From contig JAFRDB010000141.1 of assembly GCA_017404065.1 (NCBI GenBank), positions 1 to 36,715 of the forward strand: a DNA stretch of 36,715 nt. The letters run 5' to 3'. Origin of the DNA: Clostridia bacterium (GTDB lineage Bacteria > Bacillota > Clostridia > UBA1381). The position numbers and the translations under genes are program-made. Each line of letters opens with the position of its first letter. The stretch's first letter is position 1. Below are positions 1 to 8,107 of the stretch, in pieces. A model generated the notes under the pieces. That model made no database searches. It was not told where the DNA came from and was given only the letters and a program-made list of their open reading frames with translations.

Positions 1-81
1 ACGAAACTCACCACTCGACGTACCATCGTACGCCTTCGGGCAAGGTATCATGCGGTTTTGCCACATGATACTTCGTTTCGT
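1..81. repeat. Palindromic dispersed-repeat fragment at the window edge
   Basis: No ORF is plausible here. The segment is bounded by ACGAAAC (1-7) and its inverse GTTTCGT (75-81). Inside are CGTAC/GTACG around a 4-base loop, and GTATCATG (46-53 region) paired with CATGATAC (64-71) around GCGGTTTTGCCA-like bases. The density of short inverted repeats is typical of small non-coding dispersed elements. It may continue beyond the left edge, so its true length is unknown. The 10-mer TCGGGCAAGG (36-45) recurs at 36693-36702. Confidence 0.5.
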
Positions 82-152
82 CCATTCTGCATCAAAAGCC
101 AATCAGCCCCTTTGTCGGCTGTTGCATTTTGCTACAGCCTCTATATATTATG

Positions 153-192
153 AACACAGGCGGTATTTTGTCATAAAAATAACGCCTGTGTT
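153..192. terminator. Hairpin downstream of livF
   Basis: AACACAGGCG (153-162) pairs perfectly with CGCCTGTGTT (183-192), and the stem continues through an AT-rich inner helix after one mismatch. The plus strand has a T-run directly after the stem (191-195); the minus strand, which carries livF, has only a weak AT-rich tail. It sits 28 bases past the livF stop and most likely ends the liv transcript, though it has the better terminator shape for plus-strand transcription. Confidence 0.6.
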
Positions 193-219
193 TTTCACAG
201 ACGTTATTTGAAATATTAT

Positions 220-927
220 TCAGCCTCCAAGATATGCCTTCTTTATCTCGTCACTTGCTGCCAGCTCCTTACCGGTACCGGATAATTTTATCCTTCCGGA
301 CTCAAGCACATAAGCACGATCGGCGATTTTGAGCGCCATCTCCGCGTTTTGTTCTACTAAAAGTATCGTCGTTCCGCTTTGGTTAAGCTCGGTTATGATA
401 TCAAACACAAACTGAACAAGTATCGGGGAAAGTCCCATTGACGGCTCGTCAAGCATCATAAGCTTTGGCTTACTCATTAACGCTCTGCTCATTGCAAGCA
501 TCTGCTGTTCGCCGCCGGACAATGTTCCGGCTATCTGGTTCTTTCTCTCCTCCAACCTCGGGAAACGCTCGAAAACATCCTTTATGCTTTCTTTTATCTC
601 TCCCTTGCGCGTAAATGCGCCCATCTCCAGGTTTTCAAGCACGGTCATTTGAAGGAACACATGCCTGCCCTCGGGTACATGCGCAAGACCGCGGCTTACA
701 AGCTTATACGCATCAATATGCGTTATATCCTCACCTGAGAATGTGATCTTTCCCGTCTTGGTGCGTAAAAGTCCGGATATGGTTCGCAGCATTGTCGATT
801 TACCCGCGCCGTTTGCGCCGATAAGCGCAACTATATCACCTTCGTCAACATCCACCGAAACATCCTTTATTGCATGGATCTGACCATAGTATACGTTGAT
901 ATCATCAACCGTTAATATTTTTCCCAT
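220..927 (-). CDS. livF: Branched-chain amino acid ABC transporter, ATP-binding subunit LivF
   Basis: This 235-residue protein is one of the two nucleotide-binding subunits that power high-affinity import of leucine, isoleucine and valine. Walker A is GANGAGKST (38-46), the ABC signature LSGGEQQ (136-142) and Walker B LMMLDEP (156-162). Length and the short C-terminus match LivF rather than the longer LivG. The ATG is preceded by AAGGAGG with an 8-base spacer that overlaps the 3' end of livG (gap of 3 bases), so the two are translationally linked. It is the last gene of the livJHMGF operon. Substrate choice within this family (amino acids, urea or amides) cannot be read from the ATPase alone. 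Confidence 0.93.
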   Translation of the reverse strand: MGKILTVDDINVYYGQIHAIKDVSVDVDEGDIVALIGANGAGKSTMLRTISGLLRTKTGKITFSGEDITHIDAYKLVSRGLAHVPEGRHVFLQMTVLENLEMGAFTRKGEIKESIKDVFERFPRLEERKNQIAGTLSGGEQQMLAMSRALMSKPKLMMLDEPSMGLSPILVQFVFDIITELNQSGTTILLVEQNAEMALKIADRAYVLESGRIKLSGTGKELAASDEIKKAYLGG

Positions 928-930
928 TCG

Positions 931-1758
931 TCAGTCCTCCTTCTTGCCAAGATATGCTTCGATGACCTTCGGATCAGACTTGATCTCATCCGGCGTACCC
1001 TTTGCTATGACTTTGCCATGGTCGAGCACACAGATACCCTCGCAGATATTCATGACAAGATTCATGTCATGCTCTATAAGAAGCACAGCTATCTGATACT
1101 TGTCCCTTATCCGCCTTATGTTTTCCATAAGCTCCGCCGTCTCGGACGGGTTCATTCCCGCAGCCGGCTCATCAAGAAGGATTATCTTCGGATTTGTCGC
1201 AAGAGCGCGGATTATCTCAAGTCGCCTCTGCTCACCGTAAGGCAGTGAGCCCGCCTTGAACCTTGCAAGATGCTTCATGTTAAAGAACGAGAGCAGCTCC
1301 AGCGCGCGCTCATCCGCGTCACGCTCCGATTTCTTATAGCCGAACAGATGCGTAACGGAAGAAAGCAGTGATTGATTTATTGAATAATGCAGTCCGACCT
1401 TTACATTGTCAATAACTGTCATATCTGAAAACAGCCTGATATTCTGGAACGTACGCGCGATACCCATGCGGCTTACCTGCGAAACGCTCTTGCCGCCCGT
1501 GGGCTTACCGTCTATCATAATATCACCACGAGTAGGCTTGTATACATTAGTGATAAGATTAAATACCGTTGTCTTGCCCGCGCCGTTAGGTCCGATAAGT
1601 CCGCCTATCTCCGTCCTGCCTATTGCAAGCGTTAATTCGTCAACAGCGGTAAGACCTCCGAAGTCTATACCGAGTCTGTGTGTTTCAAGGATCGGATCTT
1701 TTTGCGCGTCACGCTCCGGTATTATCGCCTTGCTCGGAAGAGGAACCATTTTTGTCAT
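931..1758 (-). CDS. livG: Branched-chain amino acid ABC transporter, ATP-binding subunit LivG
   Basis: Second ATPase of the importer, 275 residues. Walker A is GPNGAGKT (56-63), the signature is the LivG-typical variant LPYGEQ (172-177), and Walker B ILLDEP (193-198) is followed by AAGMNPSE, characteristic of LivG. About 25 extra N-terminal residues precede the usual family start; the ATG is kept because it overlaps the livM stop by 4 bases (ATGA arrangement), implying coupled translation. It is expected to pair with LivF on the cytoplasmic face of the LivH/LivM channel. Confidence 0.93.
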   Translation of the reverse strand: MTKMVPLPSKAIIPERDAQKDPILETHRLGIDFGGLTAVDELTLAIGRTEIGGLIGPNGAGKTTVFNLITNVYKPTRGDIMIDGKPTGGKSVSQVSRMGIARTFQNIRLFSDMTVIDNVKVGLHYSINQSLLSSVTHLFGYKKSERDADERALELLSFFNMKHLARFKAGSLPYGEQRRLEIIRALATNPKIILLDEPAAGMNPSETAELMENIRRIRDKYQIAVLLIEHDMNLVMNICEGICVLDHGKVIAKGTPDEIKSDPKVIEAYLGKKED

Positions 1759-2828
1759 AGATCTGCCCCCTCTCCGTTAGACTTTCTTGTTCTCAATGAA
1801 GATTTTATCTTTGCTATTATCTGTTTTGACTGTGTACTGTTAGTAGCGACCATAACAATTATAAGGATTATCGCATAAATAAGCATTCTGTAGTCTGCAA
1901 GACCTCTCAAAAGCTCCGGCAGCATATACAGCAGCGTCGCAGCGATTATTGAGCCGAAAATATTGCCCATACCGCCGAGAACTACAAATACGAGAATGAG
2001 TATAGACGTGTTAAAGTCGAACTTTGTCGCCGCAACTGCAGACAAATTCTGCGCATAGAGCGCGCCTGCCATTCCCGCAAGCATAGCCGATATTATAAAC
2101 GCTGTAAGCTTATATCGGGTTATGCCAATGCCGACCGATTCGGCAGCTATCCTGTTATCTCGAATAGCCGTGACTGCGCGTCCCGTTTTACTGTTAACGA
2201 GGTTCAGTACAACAAACAGTGCAAATAATATAAGGATTATTCCTGAAAGGAAGGTGGCGGTTTTTGTTATGCCTACCGCTCCCTGCGGTCCCTTCATTAT
2301 TACCCGTCCCATCTCAGACAGTCCGAGCGCCGCATCACTCTGCATTGAGAAATGCAGACCTTTCTCATCTATACCTACATACAGACAGTTAATTATATTC
2401 TTGATTATTTCGCCGAATGCAAGCGTTACGATCGCAAGATAGTCTCCCTTGAGCCTAAGTACCGGAATTCCGATTATGAGACCCGCGATACCGGCAAACA
2501 GACCGCCTACGACTATTGAAATGATAAGACGTATCGTGGGTGACGGCACAGCAGCGGAAAGGCTTATTGCCGTTATTACTCCCGAAAATGCGCCCACACT
2601 CATAAATCCAGCGTGACCGAGGCTGAGCTCACCCAGAAAACCGACTGTAAGGTTAAGCGATATAGCCATTACTACATAAGTGCATATAGGCACCAGCTGT
2701 CCGCTTATAGAATGGCTTATCATCCCCGATGACTGGAGCGGATACATTACCAGAAATGCCAGTATAACGATACCGTAGCATTTGATATTGGTTTTTGCAA
2801 AGCTGCTCAAATCTTTATATTTCTTCAT
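1755..2828 (-). CDS. livM: Branched-chain amino acid ABC transporter permease LivM
   Basis: Integral membrane permease of 357 residues with about ten hydrophobic segments. The LivM family core is visible: 'NLTVGFLGELSLGHAGFM' near residues 58-75, the 'RLKGDYLAIVTLAFGEI' loop near 125-141, and the C-terminal 'GGMGNIFGSIIAATLL'. It would form the channel with LivH. It follows livH by 8 bases and overlaps livG. The ATG is preceded by a moderate AAGGTG ribosome site. Confidence 0.92.
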   Translation of the reverse strand: MKKYKDLSSFAKTNIKCYGIVILAFLVMYPLQSSGMISHSISGQLVPICTYVVMAISLNLTVGFLGELSLGHAGFMSVGAFSGVITAISLSAAVPSPTIRLIISIVVGGLFAGIAGLIIGIPVLRLKGDYLAIVTLAFGEIIKNIINCLYVGIDEKGLHFSMQSDAALGLSEMGRVIMKGPQGAVGITKTATFLSGIILILFALFVVLNLVNSKTGRAVTAIRDNRIAAESVGIGITRYKLTAFIISAMLAGMAGALYAQNLSAVAATKFDFNTSILILVFVVLGGMGNIFGSIIAATLLYMLPELLRGLADYRMLIYAIILIIVMVATNSTQSKQIIAKIKSSLRTRKSNGEGADL

Positions 2829-2836
2829 GGCGCACC

Positions 2837-3718
2837 TTACACTTTCTCAGCGATCTTCTTGCCCAAAAGTCCCGTAGGCTTAACAAGAAGGACTACAATA
2901 AGCACGCCGAACACGATGGCATCAGAAAGCTGCGTTGAAATGTATGATTTACTGAATATCTCTATGATACCCAAAAGTATTCCGCCAAGCATAGCGCCCG
3001 GTATAGAACCGATACCGCCGAATACTGCCGCTGTAAATGCCTTGATACCGGGCATCGAGCCGGTCGTGGGCATAAGCACCGGATAAGCCGAACAAAGCAG
3101 CACACCCGCAATAGCAGCTAACGCGCTGCCGATAGCAAATGTAACTGAAATTGTCGTATTTACATTTATTCCCATGAGTTCAGCCGCATCCTTATCCTCC
3201 GATACAGCGCGCATCGCCTTACCCATCTTGCTTTTCTTTGTAAATATTGCAAGGCTTATCATTATAACAATGTTTGCAAGAACAGTAACTACCGATTCCG
3301 CAGTAATTATCAGACCTCCGTTAAACAATCTGAGAGAGCCGAACGGAACTACCGATGAGAATGTCTTTGGAGCACTGCCCCAGATTATAAGTGCTATATT
3401 CTGCAGAAAATAGCTCACGCCTATAGCTGTTATGAGTACTGCGAGTGAAGTCGCGCGCCGCAGCGGCTTGTACGCAAGTCCCTCGATAACTATACCGAGA
3501 ACTGTACAAACACACATTGCAATAAGGATCGCTACAGGCACCGGCAGATTAAGGTATGTTGTCGCGCAAAACGACATATACGCTCCGATCATGATAACAT
3601 CACCGTGAGCGAAGTTAAGCATTTTAGCTATTCCGTAAACCATAGTATAACCGAGCGCGATTATAGCATACACACTGCCAAGGCTTATCCCGTTTATAAG
3701 ATTAGAAATAAAAGTCAT
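2837..3718 (-). CDS. livH: Branched-chain amino acid ABC transporter permease LivH
   Basis: Integral membrane permease of 293 residues from the chosen start. The family hallmark 'GSVYAIIALGYTMVYG' followed by 'MLNFAHGDVIM' lies near the N-terminus, and 'KAFTAAVFGGIGSIPGAMLGG' near the C-terminus. An ATG four codons upstream (3730) is in frame, but its first bases form the GGAGG (3724-3728) that sits 5 bases before the ATG at 3718, so 3718 is preferred. About 120 bases separate it from the binding-protein gene, and no strong terminator is seen there, so it should be read from the livJ promoter. Confidence 0.92.
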   Translation of the reverse strand: MTFISNLINGISLGSVYAIIALGYTMVYGIAKMLNFAHGDVIMIGAYMSFCATTYLNLPVPVAILIAMCVCTVLGIVIEGLAYKPLRRATSLAVLITAIGVSYFLQNIALIIWGSAPKTFSSVVPFGSLRLFNGGLIITAESVVTVLANIVIMISLAIFTKKSKMGKAMRAVSEDKDAAELMGINVNTTISVTFAIGSALAAIAGVLLCSAYPVLMPTTGSMPGIKAFTAAVFGGIGSIPGAMLGGILLGIIEIFSKSYISTQLSDAIVFGVLIVVLLVKPTGLLGKKIAEKV

Positions 3719-3838
3719 GCTTTCCTCCATCCTACAACAACATCAAGCCGTGAAGGAATCTTGCGGTGCAGAGCATCATAAGCTTCCGTTTCACGGCTCG
3801 ATATTTATAATTTATCTATTGTTCTTTATGGGGATCGA

Positions 3839-5029
3839 TCAATCCATACCTATATATGCGCCGTTCTCGATAACCATACCCTTAGGCTTCTTCGAAACCT
3901 CTCCTGTTGCTTCCCATGTAACGCTTGTGCCTGTGAGACCGTCATAAACGAATTCGGGACTTGTGAATGTTGCAACAAGAGTTTCGCACATATCCGAAGC
4001 GCTCATATCAGCTTTTATTCCTGCCTTTGTGATCGCATTATATATTGAATATACGCAGTCATATCCATCTGCAGCAAACTGGTTCGGAACATCGCCCATC
4101 TTTGCCTTGTATGCCTCAACAAATTTCTGTGTAAGCTCATCCTCTGCATCCGGAGCAAACGGTGTAAGAAGCATAACACCCTCTGCGAGCTTTGTATCGA
4201 AGTTCTCAAGAGTAAGGATACCGTCCATACCGTCTACGCCGAAGAACTTAGGCTCATACTGCATCTTATCAGCCTGTGAAAGGATGAGTGACGCAGGTGT
4301 GTAGTATATCGGCAGGAAAAGAAGATCCGCACCTGCCGCTTTTACAGCGTTGAGCTGTGAGCTGAAGTCGTTAGCCGAGTCATCTGTAAATGTCTGTGTG
4401 CTTACGATCTCAAGACCCTGCTTTTCAGCCTCTGCAACGAACTTGTTATAGATACCTGTTGAATAAGCATCTGAGTTATTGTAAATTATACCGATCTTTG
4501 TTCCGAGACTCTGCTCTTTTATGTACTCAGCTGAAGCTACGCCCTGGTTCGGGTCTGTGAAGCACATCTGGAACATATTGTCCTTGCCCTCGATAACATC
4601 CGTTGATGATGCCGACGGTGTAAGCGCAAATATGCGGTCTGAGAATACCTCTGACGATACAGCAATACACGGCTTTGTCGTTACGCAGCCGAGTGATATC
4701 TGCATACCCCAATCTTTGAGCTTGTTATATGCGTTAACAGCCTTCTCAGCGTCGTTCTCGTCATCCTCATACTTGAGCTCGAACTGAACATCGCCGCCAA
4801 GCGCATTGATCTCTTCAACAGCGATCTCCGCACCTGTCTTTGCAGCATTGCCATAAATAGCAGCCGCGCCCGTGAGCGGGCCTATACCGCCTATCTTGAT
4901 CACTGCCGCCGAACTACCTGCTGCAGTATCAGCAGTATCCGTTTTCTTCTGAGCGCCGCAGCCTGCGATCGACGATAAAGCAAGTGCCGATACAGCAAAA
5001 ATGCTCAGGATCTCTGTAAATTTTTTCAT
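3839..5029 (-). CDS. livJ: Branched-chain amino acid ABC transporter substrate-binding lipoprotein
   Basis: Periplasmic-binding-protein type I fold of the Leu/Ile/Val-binding (LivJ/LivK) family, 396 residues. A lipoprotein signal peptide is clear: basic start, hydrophobic core and lipobox ending SIAGC with the lipidated Cys at residue 24. This anchors the receptor outside the membrane, as expected for a monoderm. The mature N-terminus 'IGGIGPLTGAAAIYGNAAKTG' is typical of the family. An in-frame codon at 5062 extends the ORF, but GGAGG (5038-5042) lies 8 bases before the ATG at 5029. It is first in the liv operon and has its own consensus promoter. Ligand could be another amino acid; the family also binds urea and amides. 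Confidence 0.92.
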   Translation of the reverse strand: MKKFTEILSIFAVSALALSSIAGCGAQKKTDTADTAAGSSAAVIKIGGIGPLTGAAAIYGNAAKTGAEIAVEEINALGGDVQFELKYEDDENDAEKAVNAYNKLKDWGMQISLGCVTTKPCIAVSSEVFSDRIFALTPSASSTDVIEGKDNMFQMCFTDPNQGVASAEYIKEQSLGTKIGIIYNNSDAYSTGIYNKFVAEAEKQGLEIVSTQTFTDDSANDFSSQLNAVKAAGADLLFLPIYYTPASLILSQADKMQYEPKFFGVDGMDGILTLENFDTKLAEGVMLLTPFAPDAEDELTQKFVEAYKAKMGDVPNQFAADGYDCVYSIYNAITKAGIKADMSASDMCETLVATFTSPEFVYDGLTGTSVTWEATGEVSKKPKGMVIENGAYIGMD

Positions 5030-5067
5030 AAATATGACCTCCTGTTTAATATTTTTATTCACAATTC

Positions 5068-5096
5068 ATTTTATCACATTTTTTTTCCGGTGTCAA
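5068..5096 (-). promoter_or_regulatory. Sigma-A promoter of the liv operon
   Basis: On the minus strand a perfect -35 TTGACA (5091-5096) is followed by a 17-base spacer and -10 TAAAAT (5068-5073). The predicted start is about 30 bases upstream of the livJ ATG. No clear operator palindrome was found. Confidence 0.8.
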
Positions 5097-5152
5097 TAAG
5101 AAACGTCTTTTTTCTATCATTAATGTGTCTGACGCACTACTTTTGTTTGATT

Positions 5153-5743
5153 TCATATCAGCATAGGTTTACCGCACTTTTGACATTTATCCGCTGCGGA
5201 TCCATTAGCCGTGCCACAGAACACACAAATATTTACGTTGCTCTTATCATACAGCTCTATAGGATACGGAAGATACGGATGATAACGAACCTTATCATTT
5301 TTATTCACATAATGATAGTACGCCTTTGCCTTCTCACCCTCTATCTTGACCTGCCTGCCGCTTTCAAGCTGCAAGCCTATCACGCAAACATCTTCATTGA
5401 AAACTTCTCCGTCAACATTTGTTCTTTGACTCTCAAATTGATCTGCCCGGATTATTGTTCCGTCTTCATATTCCGCCTTATTTTTGCCACGCTCTTTTAT
5501 AGCAAGCACAAAAAACACTATGCTCATAACAGCCGAAGCGAGCTCTGCAAGAGCCAGAATCGCAAGAATCGCGACTGGCAGAGAATTAGCTATAGGTGTG
5601 CGAGTACATATAATACATACAGCAACGATGATCAAAAACAGAACTGCATTCTTGATCTTTTTATTTACCGAGTCTCTTGCCGTTGTGTTCGCATAAGATA
5701 GAAACTCCTGATCAGCTATTCTTTTTGAATAAAATGGTTTCAA
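5153..5743 (-). CDS. Small membrane protein with C-terminal zinc ribbon, unknown function
   Basis: I do not recognise a named family. The 196-residue product has a charged N-terminus, two closely spaced transmembrane helices (about 33-52 and 57-82), an extra-membrane region of about 75 residues rich in charge, and a C-terminal zinc ribbon with CVFCG and CQKCG pairs (about 174-193). The middle region ('AKAYYHYVNKNDKVRYHP') suggests a small beta domain. The start codon is TTG, with an AGGA-type ribosome site about 11 bases away, so the start is uncertain. It lies 27 bases after the stalk-domain gene and is probably co-transcribed. The zinc ribbon is expected in the cytoplasm, but topology was not tested. 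Confidence 0.75.
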   Translation of the reverse strand: MKPFYSKRIADQEFLSYANTTARDSVNKKIKNAVLFLIIVAVCIICTRTPIANSLPVAILAILALAELASAVMSIVFFVLAIKERGKNKAEYEDGTIIRADQFESQRTNVDGEVFNEDVCVIGLQLESGRQVKIEGEKAKAYYHYVNKNDKVRYHPYLPYPIELYDKSNVNICVFCGTANGSAADKCQKCGKPMLI

Positions 5744-5770
5744 ATCACTAATGTTCCTTTCATTTATTGA

Positions 5771-6901
5771 TTACTGACTAATATAAACCACACGCTCTGA
5801 TCCGTTCCATTCAACTTCACATCCCATTGCTTCTGTAACTGCACGAACCGGAAGATAAGTACGATCTTCATAGATCAAAGGTGCAACATCGATAATTATA
5901 TTGTAACTGTTGTGATACAGAGAATTTGAACCAATGGAAAGCTGAACAAGATCGCTCCCCTTCTGCATCGAAACAGTTTGATATTCCTGGAACCAACTGA
6001 CTGAGTATCCCAGCTTTTCCGCAATCGCACGGATTGGTACCATTGTGCGGTCGTTTACCAGTACGGGGTTGGTATCGGAATTGATATGTGCGCCGTTCAC
6101 ATAAATCTTAATGGCATCATCCCACAAATACTCGACGATAACCATACCATCATCGGTCGTGGTTGTCTTGGTACCGCCACGACGGACTCCATCGCTTGAC
6201 GGAGGCGGTGTGGCAGAACTTGAAGGAGGCGAAGCTGCGCCGCTCGATGAAGATGAGCCTTTCTGCCTGAGGGAGACGGTATCCAAAACATCCCAAAAAT
6301 CCTGTTTGAATTTTTGATCTACGCCGGTTGAAGGTTTATATGTGTATGCAAAACTAAATAGATCTCCTGATTCCGAAGGCGCATAAAGAATAATTTCTTC
6401 AAGCCCATTTTGTGTAAAATCTATCCGAAAAAATTCTACCCCGTTATGTGTTTCCGCATTTGCGGAGGATATTTGAGCGTTTCGATACAGGTCTGCGCTT
6501 TCGCTTTTAAAATGCTCAATCCAACCGTCTTTATCCAAATCCGATACGGCATAAAGTCCCGCACCATAGGTGCATTTTACATCAATTTCTTCGGGGGTTG
6601 TCCGATATTTGCTATCCATCGCTTCTTTGCCATAGGTCACCACATCCTTGGAATCCACAGCAACAGCGGCAGCGTAGCAATACTCGATCCAATTATCGCC
6701 CTTTAAAACACCCTCATCGTCCGACCAACCGGTGTACATTACCCACGGTGTAACTATTGTTTCAGATTTGTATTTGGGAAGCTCCATAGGCGTAGTAAAT
6801 GACAGTCCCTCTATGCTTTCAGCCATAACAGCAGGCACCGATAATGCCATTGTTATTATCACAGCAATAACGGCAGCTGTCGTTTTTTGAATCTTTTTCA
6901 T
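5771..6901 (-). CDS. Secreted protein with C-terminal copper-amine-oxidase-type stalk domain
   Basis: The 376-residue protein has a signal peptide (cleavage likely after AVMA, residue 27), an unassigned domain of about 190 residues, a Ser/Pro/Ala-rich linker (about 216-237), and a C-terminal stalk domain. The stalk shows the repeated signature 'NDRTMVPIRAIAEKLGYSV' and 'EDRTYLPVRAVTEAMGCEV', as in Cu_amine_oxidN1 domains. In Clostridia this module is common on exported, cell-surface-associated proteins and does not imply amine oxidase activity. The N-terminal domain holds no catalytic motif I recognise. ATG start with AAAGGA about 9 bases upstream. Heads a probable two-gene unit with the zinc-ribbon gene. 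Confidence 0.85.
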   Translation of the reverse strand: MKKIQKTTAAVIAVIITMALSVPAVMAESIEGLSFTTPMELPKYKSETIVTPWVMYTGWSDDEGVLKGDNWIEYCYAAAVAVDSKDVVTYGKEAMDSKYRTTPEEIDVKCTYGAGLYAVSDLDKDGWIEHFKSESADLYRNAQISSANAETHNGVEFFRIDFTQNGLEEIILYAPSESGDLFSFAYTYKPSTGVDQKFKQDFWDVLDTVSLRQKGSSSSSGAASPPSSSATPPPSSDGVRRGGTKTTTTDDGMVIVEYLWDDAIKIYVNGAHINSDTNPVLVNDRTMVPIRAIAEKLGYSVSWFQEYQTVSMQKGSDLVQLSIGSNSLYHNSYNIIIDVAPLIYEDRTYLPVRAVTEAMGCEVEWNGSERVVYISQ

Positions 6902-7011
6902 CGTTCATTTTCCTTTCTGTTTTGCATTTAACGAGATCTGCAAAATGACAGACTTTAACTTATTAGGTTTTTACAGCGATGTGTTTTTATTAAATTGTTA
7001 CCAAAAAGGTG

Positions 7012-7054
7012 CATTCAAAGTCAAAAACCTTTGATACAAGCGGTTTTTTGAATG
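7012..7054 (-). terminator. Possible terminator after guaA
   Basis: AAAAACC (7023-7029) pairs with GGTTTTT (7042-7048), and flanking CATTCAA (7012-7018) pairs with TTGAATG (7048-7054) in an alternative or extended stem. It begins 9 bases past the guaA stop in the minus direction. The U-run after the inner stem is interrupted, so termination strength is uncertain. Confidence 0.4.
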
Positions 7055-7062
7055 TCAATTCA

Positions 7063-8043
7063 TCATTCCCACTCAATAGTGCCTGTCGGCTTCGGGGTGA
7101 GATCGTAGAGGACGCGGTTAACGCCTGCTACCTCACTTGTTATGCGGCTCGTGATATGCTGCAGGAGCGAGAACGGGATATCCTCTACTGTTGCGATCAT
7201 AGCGTCGCGCGTGTTCACGGCGCGGATGATCACAGGCCACTCGTAGCTGCGTTTATCATTCTTAACGCCGGTAGACTTGAAATCAGGAACGATCGTGAAA
7301 TACTGCCACACCTTGCCCTCAAGTCCGTTCTTTGCAAATTCCTCACGAAGTATCGCGTCAGACTCACGCACTGCCTCCAACCGATCCCGCGTGATTGCGC
7401 CTATGCAGCGCACACCAAGACCGGGACCCGGAAACGGCTGGCGGTATACCATATTTGCCGGCAGACCGAGCGCATCTCCAACAACACGCACCTCATCCTT
7501 AAACAAAAATTTAAGCGGCTCAACAAGCTCAAACTGCAGATCCTCAGGAAGACCGCCGACATTGTGGTGCGCCTTTACGGGTCCGCTCTCCAAAATATCG
7601 GGATAGATGGTCCCTTGCGCAAGGAATTCTATTCCTTCCTGCTTGCGCGCCTCCTCTTCGAACACGCGTATAAACTCCGCGCCGATTATTTTTCTCTTCT
7701 TCTCCGGCTCAGCAATTCCAACGAGCTTATCAAGAAAACGGTCTACTGCGTCAACGTAAACTAAATTTGCATCCATCTCATCACGGAATACCTTTACTAC
7801 CTGCTCAGGCTCACCCTTGCGGAGCAGTCCATGATTAACATGCACGCACACAAGCTGCTTGCCCACAGCCTTTATGAGCAACGCAGCCACTACCGACGAA
7901 TCCACTCCTCCGGAGAGCGCCAGCAGCACCTTCTTATCACCTATCTGCTCACGAAGCTCAACAAGCTTTTCATCGATAAAAGCCTTTGCCAACTCCGGAG
8001 TGGTTATTCTTTCCATTGTTTCGGGACGAATGTTGTTTGACAT
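7063..8043 (-). CDS. guaA: GMP synthase, ATP-pyrophosphatase subunit (no glutaminase domain)
   Basis: This enzyme family makes GMP from XMP, adenylating XMP and then aminating it. The 326-residue product starts directly with the ATP-pyrophosphatase domain: PP-loop LALSGGVDSS (about 42-51), then 'HHNVGGLPED', 'FPGPGLGVRC' and the C-terminal dimerisation domain ending 'RVLYDLTPKPTGTIEWE'. The usual bacterial enzyme is about 510-530 residues, because a class I glutamine amidotransferase domain precedes this part. Here that domain is missing and is not encoded next door. The start is fixed by GGAGG (8052-8056) 8 bases before ATG 8043; the longer reading frame to 8142 has no support. It either uses ammonia or a separately encoded glutaminase subunit, as in archaea. 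The loop before HHNVGG is short. Confidence 0.9.
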   Translation of the reverse strand: MSNNIRPETMERITTPELAKAFIDEKLVELREQIGDKKVLLALSGGVDSSVVAALLIKAVGKQLVCVHVNHGLLRKGEPEQVVKVFRDEMDANLVYVDAVDRFLDKLVGIAEPEKKRKIIGAEFIRVFEEEARKQEGIEFLAQGTIYPDILESGPVKAHHNVGGLPEDLQFELVEPLKFLFKDEVRVVGDALGLPANMVYRQPFPGPGLGVRCIGAITRDRLEAVRESDAILREEFAKNGLEGKVWQYFTIVPDFKSTGVKNDKRSYEWPVIIRAVNTRDAMIATVEDIPFSLLQHITSRITSEVAGVNRVLYDLTPKPTGTIEWE

Positions 8044-8107
8044 ATTTGTACCTCCATAATTTATTTTCATATACGTTATTTCAAGATAACTCGAAAAATC
8101 AAGCTTC

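Noticed and set aside
5090..5701. 203-codon plus-strand frame opposite the zinc-ribbon gene
   Set aside because: It is antisense to a protein with clear membrane helices and zinc-ribbon Cys pairs; its own product has low-complexity, Ile/Arg-biased composition.
7009..7764. 251-codon plus-strand frame opposite guaA
   Set aside because: Antisense shadow of a strongly conserved enzyme; no ribosome site or recognisable domain.
8044..8107. Guanine riboswitch before guaA
   Set aside because: Only 64 bases separate guaA from the previous gene, and no purine aptamer pattern is present.
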